DNA from: Gordionus sp. m RMFG-2023
Taxonomy: Eukaryota > Nematomorpha > Gordioida > Chordodea > Parachordodidae
Reading direction: 5' to 3'
Length of the DNA: 64,000 bases
Assembly: GCF_954871325.1 (NCBI RefSeq)
Contig: NC_088775.1
Coordinates: 51,623,561-51,687,560 of the forward strand
Part shown: piece by piece, positions 46,180-56,837 of the stretch
Position numbering within the stretch: position 1 is the first letter of the stretch
Layout: every line of letters begins with the position of its first letter
The notes under the pieces: generated by a model
What the model was told of the DNA's origin: nothing
The model's input: only the letters and a program-made list of their open reading frames with translations
The model's database searches: none
Program-made: the position numbers and the translations under genes

Positions 46180-46427
46180 CGCGAGTGATATTTTTTTGGA
46201 GCCGTTGTCAGATGATTCAAGTTTATCCATCAAATTGTGAGTGGGAGACAGTGGACCGGGGGAAGTCTTGCTTTGACGCATAGAAATCTTTTTAATTCGC
46301 TTAACCTTAGTTAGCTCTCCGTTCGAAGCGAGAGCCTTGTTTGTGGGGGAAGGTTCCAACTGCGATGGTTGGTTAGAGTAATTGTTTGAAAAAGGGACGT
46401 TGCGAGACGTTACGTTGTAGAATTTGG
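46180..46427 (-). CDS. SLC4: SLC4-family bicarbonate transporter, exon 4 (linker)
   Basis: Bounded by acceptor AATCAG|CC at 46428 and donor CTCGCG|GTAAAT at 46179, a strong match to consensus. It enters with two bases (completing an Ala codon from the previous exon) and leaves in phase 0, fitting the exon at 10132-10292. The 82 codons include NVTSRNVPFSNNYSNQPSQL, then NGELTKVKRIKKISMRQSKT and SPGPLSPTHNLMDKLESS. It is Ser/Pro/Lys-rich, low in hydrophobic residues, and has several basic-Ser sites that look like kinase targets. In SLC4 proteins this stretch (between the RSFADIGK region and the FMKKIP block) is a variable, regulatory linker, so sequence similarity is not expected; the assignment rests on strand, splice sites and phase. 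Confidence 0.75.
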
Positions 46428-47143
46428 CTGATTATATTATACATAAAATTATATATATAATGTATATACACAGAAAAAATGATAAACTTAAGATAAAAAA
46501 TCTACAAGGTTGGGAAACAAGGATTTTAATTTCAACTGTGGTATTTTGGATATATTTTATTTATATCATCACGTAAGAATTGGTTATTTTATCTCCACTT
46601 TTTCCAATTTTACGAGAGAAATTTATATAATTCATTATCTGTGCTCTAAATATGAGAAGTTCTTTCCTAATCAATTTTTTTAATTCAAGGTTTTTTAACA
46701 CTTAATTATATAAAATACCATGATATTTTTCTCAATAGATTTTATTATTCTTATAAAATAAGAGATAGACAAACGACCATTTTTTGCCATTAACCTATAA
46801 GTTTTTAAAAAATCTAGGCCCGTTTTACAATCAAAGCTAAAGAATTTTTATATATACTTCAAAAAATTAAGATATAAATTTTTACATATAATTGTGGTTA
46901 CTTTTTGGTATCACATTTTTAAAATTGTATTTTATAGTGTTTTAAATATAATGATAGAAATTTTTAAAATATAAATAAATTACTACTTATACAAATTTCA
47001 AAAAAGAATGGGAAATATAAAATGAATATTTTGCAGGCTACGGGTCAGGGTATGGCCCAGTTTGCGAGCACATTCTTTTTGCATCATTCCCTTATATATC
47101 TTTCTTTTTTCGATTAATTTTTTAAAACCGTGCAATCCTATAC
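46428..47143 (-). other. SLC4 intron 3
   Basis: AT-rich, 716 bp if the donor at 47143 is right. The open frame of exon 3 continues into it as far as 46998 (GLHGFKKLIEKRKIYKGMMQ and beyond), so a longer exon 3 with donor ACCC|GTAGCC near 47041 is an alternative in the same phase. Confidence 0.55.
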
Positions 47144-47320
47144 CGGGTCCTATAACGGGTAGCGAAGCTATGTTAGGAAAATGACTCTTAGAAGCGACGT
47201 TCCTAAAATTAGCGTTCTTCATATATTGAGAAACGTGGGGTGCTTTGAGTATCCCACGGACATCGGCCTCTATTTCCGTCGTTATTTGATTAGAAGAGAG
47301 AAGAGAGCTGATAAGATTAT
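47144..47320 (-). CDS. SLC4: SLC4-family bicarbonate transporter, exon 3
   Basis: Starts after acceptor TTTAAAG at 47321 and, with the A carried from exon 2, reads NNLISSLLSSNQITTEIEAD, VRGILKAPHVSQYMKN and FPNIASLPVIGP. This fits the SLC4 stretch LVLDNMIASGQL..SIRE.VREALLKRHHHQ...RIPLVRSFADIG. I end it at GGACCCG|GTATAG (47144), which leaves phase 1 as exon 4 requires. The frame stays open to 46998, so the true end may be further left. The acceptor lacks a good polypyrimidine tract, as does that of exon 5. Together these residues lie in the cytoplasmic domain ahead of the regulatory linker. Confidence 0.75.
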
Positions 47321-48599
47321 CTTTAAATTTTTTAATATAAGATAGAAGCAATTATTTATTTTGGGTAAGGTGCATTTAAAACATTAATTTTAAAAAAATC
47401 AAAAAATCCTATTTTCTTTTTTTAAATTAGATTATTTTATTTATATTAGTTGTTTTTAAGGTAAAATTTTACATGTCCAAATATTATAGTTGGATACTAT
47501 CTTACATTCAAAGATTATTAATAAAAATTATATACTATTTACAGGGTATCTAAGATACAAAATAAATTCGAAAAGATCTTGTATCCAAGATATAAACTTT
47601 AAAATATCTGTATTTTAAACAAAGTACTACTTTTATATTAAAATTAAAAATGATATTATTTAAAATTTAAATGAAAAATTTAATCCTAGTTTAGATATTC
47701 TATGATAGGGTAATGTTATATGTTATTAAACAACTCCCATATTTTAGTAAAATCGTCATACATACATCATTACCTTAAATATTATGAACCAAGTTATAGA
47801 AGATATAATAATAGAATCGGAAAGTGAAACAATGATGCTACACAAGGAAAATACAATTACAAATATAAAATAACCATATTAAATGGAAAATTTTTTGAAA
47901 ATGCCCAACACGAACATACCAATACAAATCATAAAATTAGTGCACAATAGATGCGTCATCTAATTTCGTCAACTATCTTAAAGTGTATATTATATAATTT
48001 TATTAAAACATTTATAATGATATAATATTATATCCTTCATTTCATAGGCGCTGACTTCATTAGGGCAGCGGGGTTCTCGCTCCCATTCATAAATTTTTAT
48101 GGGGGTTGTACCCTATAAAAATTCGATGAATTATTATATCTCATCCAAAAATGAAACAAAGAGGAAAAAGACTTATTAAATACTATATTATTTCTATATT
48201 GCATTTGAAATGCTCTTTCGCCTTTCCTCTATAGATAGGCCCCCATAAAAAATTAAATAAATCCGCCAGAAATTTCGTATTTAATTCTGAACTAGGATGG
48301 TATAGCTGGAAATATTTGTTAGGCTAACCAACATAATAACTCATTTTAATACTATTTTTTTTTAATTTTTTTACCCCTAAGCTGAATTGCTGTTTCTTTA
48401 TTTTTAGTAAATATTTTTTATTTGAGCCCCGGGTTCGTGCTCAGAGCCCGTAAATTTTACGACCAAGAAAACTAAAAACTATGAAAATGAGTATAAAAAG
48501 AAATATGGAAAATATTTAATTATCAAAACACACCATATGTGTTGCAAATATGATACCTAACCAATTAATGTGTTCAAAATCAATTAGAACAAAGTAGGA
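47321..48599 (-). other. SLC4 intron 2, left portion, no element recognised
   Basis: AT-rich. A hAT-like phrase GCCCCGGGTTCGTGCTCAGA at 48426 is part of the repeat seen at 24331 and 5858. No other structure could be defined. Confidence 0.45.
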
Positions 48600-49260
48600 C
48601 TTAATAAAACCTTGGAGAATAAAGAGAATAAATTAAATCGTAAAATATGGTCAAATAGAAATATCAAAATAGGTGATAAAGTATGGTATAAAACTTTCAA
48701 AGAAAACATGTGGGACAAAGGTGTCATTATAAAAAAAAGAAGGAAATTTATCCAAATAAATACCAGAAATAAGATAAAAAGACATTATGATCAGCTAAAA
48801 AAAATCATCGAACGAAAAAAATAAATATTGATAATTTTGAACTTTTTTTTAGAAGGAAAAGAGGTGATGCACAAGTTCAGTATCAAATTGTTCAAGTTAA
48901 AGATCAAATTATATAAGTTCAAGATCAAACTATGCAAGTCCTATCAGAAATAAAACTTTACAGAAACTTGAGAATTACATTATGGATATAAAAGACGACT
49001 TACAACGATATAGAGAAATCCAAAAATTAATTAAAAGGCTATAAATAAATCGAAGGAAATATAAAACGCAAAACATAAATTGTAAAATTCTTATAAAACA
49101 TAAATGCGCGAAATATGATTATATTGACTTATCTTAGATTATTTGCGAATTGAAATTAATATATACAAAACATATGTTATGAATGGAAACTGCCGGATGA
49201 ACAACATTCATGCTAGACCAAGAAGACGAACTATGAAGAACAACTATGTGACGGTGGAAT
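48600..49260 (+). mobile_element. Ty3/gypsy fossil C, integrase C-terminus fragment
   Basis: KIGDKVWYKTFKENMWDKGV at about 48660-48725 is the integrase C-terminal motif (compare DKVWFKVFGENKWDKG of fossil B), followed by HYDQLKK. A CAAGTTCAAGATCAAA short-period repeat follows at 48860-48940. It is broken and old, with no LTRs defined, and lies in SLC4 intron 2 antisense to the gene. Confidence 0.75.
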
Positions 49261-49639
49261 GTTGATAAATGAAAATTTATAATTTTGCATCAAGTTAAAA
49301 TTTTTTTATATATTCATATTTTCGTATAACTAGTTTCTTTTTATATTAATTTTCCTTAGCTTAAAATTTCAGCTTATTCAAACGAAGCAACACATTTTTA
49401 TATTTTATTTAACTAGCTTTTATATTTTTTAGATAAGAATTATTCATTTTATTCTTATTTTTTTTTATAATTAAAACTTATTAAAACTATTCAAAAAATA
49501 ACTTTCATTTTGTGTAATATATTTTATCATTTTATTTATTTTTTTATTATTTTATAAAATGTATATAAAGAATGAATTTTATAAATTATATTCAGTACAA
49601 AATTTCATTATTAAAAAAATGATAAAATAAAAATAATTC

Positions 49640-51060
49640 GTCTTTTAACCAGGGATGTGAACCCGAACCCTAGTATTTTGACTGTAGCCGAATCCGGACC
49701 CTTTTTAAAAGTGGAGGGTCCAAAGGTTCTAGGTGTCATGAAAATTTTTTAAAAATAAAAATATTTTTTAATTTTAATTTTTTTTCGTAAAATCATTTAT
49801 TTTATCTTCGCGGTTTTCTTTCAATTTCTTCTTGGGCTTCCATTTTATTTAGAGATTGATATCATAAATTATTTTCTAGTGCAGGTAATAATATTTTACT
49901 ATGTAAATTTATTCATAGATTTCCTCGCAAATATATATTACATCAGATTTGCAGTCTATACTCTACAATTGGCTATTAATGTTTGCCTAAAAAAATAATC
50001 ATTTAACTATCATTGATAAAGCAAGGTATGTTGCAAAATATTTAAGAACTCCCACAATTGTAAGAATATTAAAATCAATGAAAAGTGAGATTGTACACGT
50101 TGGTCCTCAATTTGTATGATGCTAGAATGATTATTAAGTTTGAAAGATTTCTGTAATGATTTTATTATAGGATCATGTGAAGTCATTTTGTCGGAAGATG
50201 ATTGGTGCCAAATAAAGGACCTTACTAGTGTATTAGTTCCTTTAAAAATAATAACATTAAGATTACAATCAGAACAATTATGTTTATTTGATTTTTATGG
50301 CATGTGGATTAGATGCTTAGATTTAGAAAGATTTACTAGTCCTTTTTCATACGAAATATTAGAAGACATGAAATTCGAGAGCAATAATATTTGCAAAATA
50401 GTGTTATATACGCTTCTATATATTTAGTCGATATCAAGTTTTCTTGAGTATTAAGCAAAAACAAATGGCTAAAGTCCGTTATACGGATTAATGACATACG
50501 CAAAATTCCATTATTTACAATATATTGTAGGCTACGACAATAATACCTACTGGTTGTAGTGATAATAATGATAGCAACATTGATGATCTTGAAATTTTAT
50601 TTTTAGATAGAGAAAAAAAATATTCAATAGATAGAAAGGAGGATCAAAAAGTCTATTGCATCTTTAATAGAAGAGAATAAATAAGGATACATATATTTTA
50701 AAATTCTGGGAAGAAAATTAAATATATCCAGAATTATATATCTTGTCTAATCGTCATGGCTGTACCGGCGACACAAGTACAATAATTTATGTATTAAAAA
50801 GATAACTATCTATTTTAGGTAACAGTAGAACGTGGATTTTCATCTTTGAAATATGTATTGTCTAATTTATGTGGCTCAAAGGTGATATTTAGAAGATATT
50901 ATGATTGTGCGATTGAATAAAACATCTAAAATATAATTTATTTCATTTTAAAAAATTTTTATTTGTAAATTATGAATGTTATATTAAAGTTTATTAATAA
51001 ATGAATGAAAAAAATGTCTTATTTTGAGTCATTTTTTTTGTTCCCTGAACCCGAACCCTT
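49640..51060 (+). mobile_element. hAT remnant with GAACCCGAACCC motifs
   Basis: Begins near AGGGATGTGAACCCGAACCC (49653) and has GAACCCGAACCCTTTT again near 51045. Between them is a decayed hAT transposase (50140-50930). The second motif is in the same orientation as the first, so one end is probably missing. Confidence 0.55.
50140..50930 (+). pseudogene. hAT transposase fragment with a 42-bp GT...AG insertion
   Basis: The region at 50165-50330 reads LSEDDWCQIKDLTSVLVPLK, the LT..DW.....L..IL.PF hAT block. At 50750-50900 it has IVMAVPATQ followed by VTVERGFSSLKYVLSNL, the dimerisation signature. Between Q and V lies a 42-bp segment (50780-50821) starting GTACAATAAT and ending TATTTTAG; without it the two peptides join exactly as in the uninterrupted copy at 43915. 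Elsewhere stops show decay. Confidence 0.7.
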
Positions 51061-51792
51061 TTAACATTAGTAAAAATGATGGAAGGTAAATTTAATATTA
51101 TAGTTTTCTTTCCTTATCTTCTCCTGTCAATTTATTAGAACTATTATCTTGAAGATATTTGCAAAGAATATTGCTGATATTTAGACTTAGTTATAGATGT
51201 CAAAAAATATTATTTTAATAGTGATTAGGATATTATAATATTAATTAAAATAATTCTATATTATAATTTTCTGATGTCCTCGCTATGTCATGTCATCGGT
51301 AAGTATTTATTTATTTTTATTTAAAAAAGAATTAAAAAAATTAATGACATTTAAAAATATCAAAAAGATAATAAAAATAAATATTTTATCATGTTTTGTA
51401 TGCAGTATTTCTTCAAATCTTTCTATTCTAAATTCAACTCAATAGTATTCAAGATTCATTTCTAATGGGTCACATAAAATATTAATTACAGTGTTGTGCA
51501 GATTTGAAGTAAAATATAATATTCAAGTAAAATTCGAACTAATGAGTCGCACGTGAAATTTTAATAATAGTGATTTGAAGTAAATTATATATATATATAT
51601 TAGATATCAATTAGAAAGACACATCTAATGATGACTCCTTTGGGGGTTCAGTGGCCCTGTCTTAACATCTCTTAATGATTGTACAGATGTTGATTTATCT
51701 CTCATCTCCAAACAAAGAAAGTGGCAGGTTAATCAACAATTAACGTTCCAGAGATCGTGAAACCCAACAAATTATATCAACCATACAAAATA
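51061..51792. other. AT-rich intronic DNA, possible LINE sliver
   Basis: 51690-51730 translates to DVDLSLISKQRKWQ, loosely like the region before QKDWDAPVV in the LINE at 1-999. Too short to assign. Confidence 0.35.
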
Positions 51793-52428
51793 TTTTTCTT
51801 CTCATTTTCATTTTTATTTCCTTTTCCTTTACATTTCCCTTTATCTTTTCTTTCCCTTCTACGTTTTCCTTCTCTCTCCATTTTTCCCTTATCCTTTTGT
51901 TTTGCCATTTTATTTCCCCTTCCCTTTTTCTTTTCTATCCATTCACTTATTCTTTCCCTATTCCTTTTTTCTAATTTTATTTTCCCTTATCTTTTCCTTT
52001 CCCCCTTTCTTCTCCGACTGTCTTTTTCCCTCTTTTTTTTCCTGTCGCGTTCCCCTTTTTTCTTACTTTTTATTTCCCTTTTCCCTATTTCCTTTTTAAT
52101 ATACTCCTTCCTTTCCCTTTTAATTTTCGATTATTATCTTCTCTTTTCCTTCCCCCTTTTTTCTTTTCATTTCCCCTTTTGCTTTTCTCTTATCCTTTAC
52201 ATATTTCTTCTCCCTCTTTCCTTTTTCTTTTCTATCTCCTTTCGCTTACTTCTTTTCTTTACAATTTCCCCTTTCTTTTTCTTTCTCCCCTTCCTCTCTT
52301 CCCTTTTAATTTCTTTTCCATATTCTTTCTTCTTTTTCTATCTCTTTTCCTTCCTTCCTCATTTAATTTCTCTTATTACCTTCCCCTTTCCTCTTTTCCT
52401 TCCCTTTTAATTTTTCTTATTCCCTCTA
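51793..52428. repeat. Polypyrimidine tract, ~636 bp (C+T-rich on plus strand)
   Basis: Almost entirely T and C, built from irregular TTTTCCCTT / TTTCCTT units. G is very rare and A is scattered. The open frame through it (rich in F, S, L and P) is a by-product of the composition. On the SLC4 pre-mRNA (minus strand) it would be a long A/G-rich stretch in intron 2. Confidence 0.95.
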
Positions 52429-53904
52429 TAAATTGTTATCTCGTTCTGATTATTATAAAATAAAGAAGAATATTTAAATTTTTAGTGAATTATATAAAAT
52501 AATCAGCTTGGATAAAAAGGAATATTGTTAGGAGAGACGAATTGGAAAACTCAAAAAAAAATCTATGATCTTTGCGAATAAATATAGAATCTCATTGAAA
52601 TAATATATATATTCTGAATCCAACATTTTTTAAGCTGAACATTTCACCGCAACTAACATTATCCCCCTTCATTCCTGCTGATGAGCCCCATACCTATATT
52701 ATATTCAAAAATTAATATATCATGATTTGTGATTCATCGCCTTTTGTTACTCACCACTATTTGTGAGTCATGGGAGTTTCTGATTCCGCGCGCCATTTAT
52801 GATTCCCAGACTACACTCTCCCCGGCCGAAGGCCAGGCTAGGCCGTAGATCTAGTTATAATAATAGAATGACCTTTTCGCAATTAATATTTTTACTTTTA
52901 CTTATTTCATTTTTATTATATTGATAGTATTCAAATTTATATCTTAAAATAATATATTATAAAGTGGAAATTATATATAGAATTATAATATTATTCTTTT
53001 TAATATAATAAAATAGTTTTCTTAATTCTAGTTTGCCACCATGTGTTTCCAACATGGTTGTAGCAGAAAAGATTTGATAGTAAATATAAAAAAATCATGT
53101 ATTTCCAACATTCTACTACTATTTAAAGTTTAAAAAATATAAGATAAAAGTATTTTAGAAATTGTTGCTATGTAACTTGTATCTTAAATACAAAATTTTA
53201 AAAAGCATCTATATCTGAATATTTAATAGTAAACTTAAGCATTATTTATAATTCAATGTTTAATTGACTATCTTTATGAATTTATAAAATTTTAGCAAGT
53301 TTACCAAAATTTAAAATTAATTTATGATATTGAAAAATACATATATTACTAAATTAATTAATGACTTTTGGAAAAATAAGAGATAGTTTTTATTATATTA
53401 TATATAAACGTATATAATTTTCTTCGTTTAAAATAAATTCATTTTATGCATTGTGTATTTGTGATTGATCATAATCATAAATAACTTGTTTAATTTTTAG
53501 TTTATTTACTATATTATTAATAGACTTCGTATTTTAGTTACACAGCTCTTAAAATATAAAGAAATAAGTAAATTGAAATTTATTTTTAAATAATATTCAT
53601 AAAGATAATAGCTTAAAATACGAAAAAATATATTTAAATTTTATGAAAAATCTGAGATTTGCGAGGTTGTCAAATTTTTTAAATGACCGGCTCATTATAA
53701 TTTATTAAAAAATTTGCTCCACCCGGCACACAGATTTCTAGCCCGGGTTTACCATTCAAAGATAAAATTTTTTTAACTGATTAGCCCAATTTATAAATTA
53801 TCCTTCTTATCCTATAAATGCAAGGAATTAATTTCGAAAAGTTTGCGAAGGAATATAATTATTATTAGGATAGGAAAGAAAATATTTCTAAAATTGAAAT
53901 TAAA
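52429..53904. other. AT-rich intronic DNA
   Basis: No gene. A GC-richer patch at 52780-52850 (GATTCCGCGCGCC, CCCCGGCCGAAGGCCAGGC) contains a short inverted repeat GGCC...GGCC. Otherwise nothing is recognised. Confidence 0.4.
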
Positions 53905-53912
53905 TGAAGAAC

Positions 53913-55024
53913 AAGCCCGTAGCAAACAGGGAGGTAACACGCCTACCCCCCCCCCCCAAAAAAAATTAACGACCCAAAAACTTGGCCCCTCGATAAAATT
54001 TTTGAACTAAAAATGGTCCATAAAAATTTTTCCAGCCTCCAAATTTAAAAAAATTGCATTAATTATTCAATTTTAATTAGCCATTAACAATTAAATCTAA
54101 ATGAAATAACAATTTTATTAAACCGAATTAATTGGATAAACAATATTTATAAATTAGTTAATCCATTCACTCATTAATCATTAGATGGAAAAAAAAATAA
54201 TATCCGCCTTTTTATTCCTCGGCAAAAAGACACTAGTGTTGGTGAATTCGTCAGTTATCTTGATGATTTTTCTCAACCATTCCGTGAACATAGTAAGTCA
54301 TTTGCGAGATTAAATTAATTTAACAATTAAGATAAATTATAGTCATTGAAAACTACTTTCTGCTATCATGCGATACTTAAACGTTAATTAGACCATTACA
54401 TGTCAACTATTAATATAATATTTTAAAAAAATTGCAAGAGTGCGATCCTTACATGAGGTGTACGAATATATTAAGTTTAATATTTAAAAAATGAAAAATA
54501 CTTCTTGCCTATCAAGCTATCATACTTAAACATTAATTATAAATGAATACATATAAAATATTTTAAAAAAATAAAGAGAACGAAGATTTTTACAAAAAGC
54601 ATTTTACTAAGAAGAAGACGAATATTCTTTTAAAGTGGCAATTTTTAGTGGAGTGTAACTGAATCACCCTCAGGCAAACATCTCACAATATAATTACTTA
54701 TTCCATCCATAATATTTGAGTATAAAGCAAATTATTTAATATTTTCATTTTTGACATTGTGCTTCCAATTGCTTAGAGAGTCACTAAAAGTTAGAAGAAA
54801 ACAAAATTTGGTTTTAATACCATATGAAAAAAAAATAACCCAAAATTTAATTTATTTATGTTAACATTTAAATTTCAAAATAGTTGTTTATATTTATTTT
54901 TACAAATTTCAATAAAAATAGCAAAATATTTCTAAGTGCCTAACTATTGTTTTATTTCAAAAAATGTTGGCCCTCCCATATAAACAGTTGGCTCTCAACT
55001 AGAAATTTCTGGCTACGGGCAGGG
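53913..55024. mobile_element. hAT-type element with GCCCGTAGC ends, near-perfect TSD
   Basis: The left end AAGCCCGTAGCAAACAGGG and the reverse complement of the right end CCCTGCCCGTAGCCAGAAAT match the common hAT terminus CAGG(C)CCGTAGCCAG. The flanks TGAAGAAC (53905-53912) and TGAAGAAG (55025-55032) agree at 7 of 8 bases. A 13-14 base C run lies just inside the left end. It is non-coding, 1.1 kb. Confidence 0.78.
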
Positions 55025-55053
55025 TGAAGAAGAAGCTTATTACTACTTCTACT

Positions 55054-56538
55054 AGAGGTGGGAGCGGGTCTAATTTTATATTTTTGACCCGCCCGCTCAC
55101 ACGCCCGAAAATTCACGGTGTTTAAAAATTTTACAAACCTTTATTGCTACACCTTTAGGCTCTTTTGAATTTATGAATTTATTCTATCATAGTGTTTATT
55201 TCTCTAATTCCATATTAATAACACAAAATAATTACAACTTATAAATCAAAATTTTCATTTAGAAAAAGAAGATTGTCTATGTTTTATTTTAATTGTGTCC
55301 TCTTTTTCTCTAATAAGCGATTAGCTATAGAAAATAGCCTTTCACTAGAAGCGGAACTTTCCAGCGCGGATAAAATTTTACTAGCTAATTTTCTCAAAAA
55401 AGGAAATAATTTTCCTGCTTCCAAATTTCAAAATACTGGCATTGTTGTTTATTTTATGAACGATTGATACTTGATCAGAATCATCTAGAAATTCTCTAAA
55501 TGACGGTTTTTAGGTGTAGGATGAATTAGAAAAGCTATAAATGTTAATTGGCAATGACTTATACATAAAATATCATTTAGCATTTTTAAAATTGTTATAT
55601 ATTTTTTTTAACTTTTCTTCGTCTATTAAAAACTTAAGACTTTATTCGGAAGTATACATTATGTAGTGACTGCATAATAAATTTTTCCTTTAAAAATGCC
55701 GTTTTTTTAGGATTTTGATTATTACTGTATCACCTTTAGAAGGTTGACAAAATTTTACTAATTTTTGTTTGAGCATTCTTTGAATATTGATAAAAATTTA
55801 AGTATGTACATAAGACTTTACAATCACCGTGCTAAGTATATTTATTATGATCATTATGTGGTAAATCATTCAAAAAAATTTGTATTAAGGTCAGACCCTT
55901 TAATATATACTCAAACAATTGGAAGGCAATGAAAAAGCTTTAAAAATAATATCCCAAGAACAGATACATCAGAAAAGACAAATTAATATTAAAATGTACA
56001 TATTTTTTAGAAACTTGTCAAACTAAATTTAAAGGAAAAATTATTGTTATTTATACATATATTAAATAATTATAATTGAATATTTTAGATTTGTAGGTAA
56101 ATACGAGAAATTTGAAACAATAAGTTATTAAGATGTTTAATCTTCCTATAAATTTTGACTGATTATAATTTGAATGCGAATGATTAGTATAAATAGTAAA
56201 GATAAATGAAAATAAAACATATTTAAATTAATTAATTTATTATTAAATTCCGTTGGTGAACGAGAGTTGAGAGATTTATTATTTTTCATTAGATTGAAAT
56301 TTTATAAGATAGGGTTTATAAATGCGGAAGTTTTTTGTATTCAAATAATATTTTTTTGAAATTAAATTCGAAAATATATATTTTATAATTATAAAATTAC
56401 AAATTTATATTCATAAAAAACAATATAAAAATTACGTGATTCACGTAAAATATATGTTCACGCCCAATCACGTCCGGCAAAAATTTTAAGAAGGGCAGTC
56501 ACGCCTAATAATTTAAACCACCGCCCGTGCCACCTCTT
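55054..56538. mobile_element. hAT element with AGAGGTGG(G/C) ends, internally deleted
   Basis: The left end AGAGGTGGGAGCGGGTC and the reverse complement of the right end AGAGGTGGCACGGGCGG are inverted termini with GC-rich TTCACG/CGTGAA subterminal repeats. The flanks TTCTACT / TTCTATT agree at 6 of 7 positions. Inside, only the C-terminus of a transposase remains (55284-55445, minus). Same family as the element in the loop at about 41760-42813. Confidence 0.78.
55284..55445 (-). pseudogene. hAT transposase C-terminus
   Basis: Minus strand: LASKILSALESSASSERLFS then IANRLLEKKRTQLK and a stop at 55284-55286. This is the hAT dimerisation motif, open over about 50 codons; the remainder of the protein is not present. 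Confidence 0.82.
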
Positions 56539-56676
56539 TCTATTAATAAAAATATATAACAATATTAATAATCAGTAGATAAATTTATATCTAACTATGA
56601 CCAGATCTGTAGAATTAATGTGATGACTATGCGAAAGTTTTAATGAATGAAAAATAAATAAAAGATGATCTATAAC

Positions 56677-56837
56677 TTTCAATGTCAAGAGGGCAGGATC
56701 CCTCCATGTCCAATATGAGCATCCCGTTGAGGATGCAACTTCTAAGTTCAAGGAGAGAGTGTAAGGCTAGCGTGGCAACCCTGGGCTTGGACCACCGGTT
56801 GCTGCCTGGCTCCACGTCCTCTTCAAACTTGACCCAT
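56677..56837 (-). CDS. SLC4: SLC4-family bicarbonate transporter, exon 2
   Basis: With the AG carried from exon 1 it reads [40 protein letters not shown] and [15 protein letters not shown]. This is the hallmark segment of the SLC4 cytoplasmic domain (ARWx[37 protein letters not shown]). It is strongly conserved and closest in memory to the Na+-coupled bicarbonate transporters. Acceptor ACATACAG|ATGGG and donor TTGAAA|GTTATA define 161 bp: one base, 53 codons, one base. The GC content is well above that of the surroundings, as expected for a selected exon. Confidence 0.95.

Noticed and set aside
51757-52410. 217-codon open frame rich in F, L, S and P
   Set aside because: It is a by-product of the polypyrimidine tract; no domain, and the composition alone explains the absence of stops.
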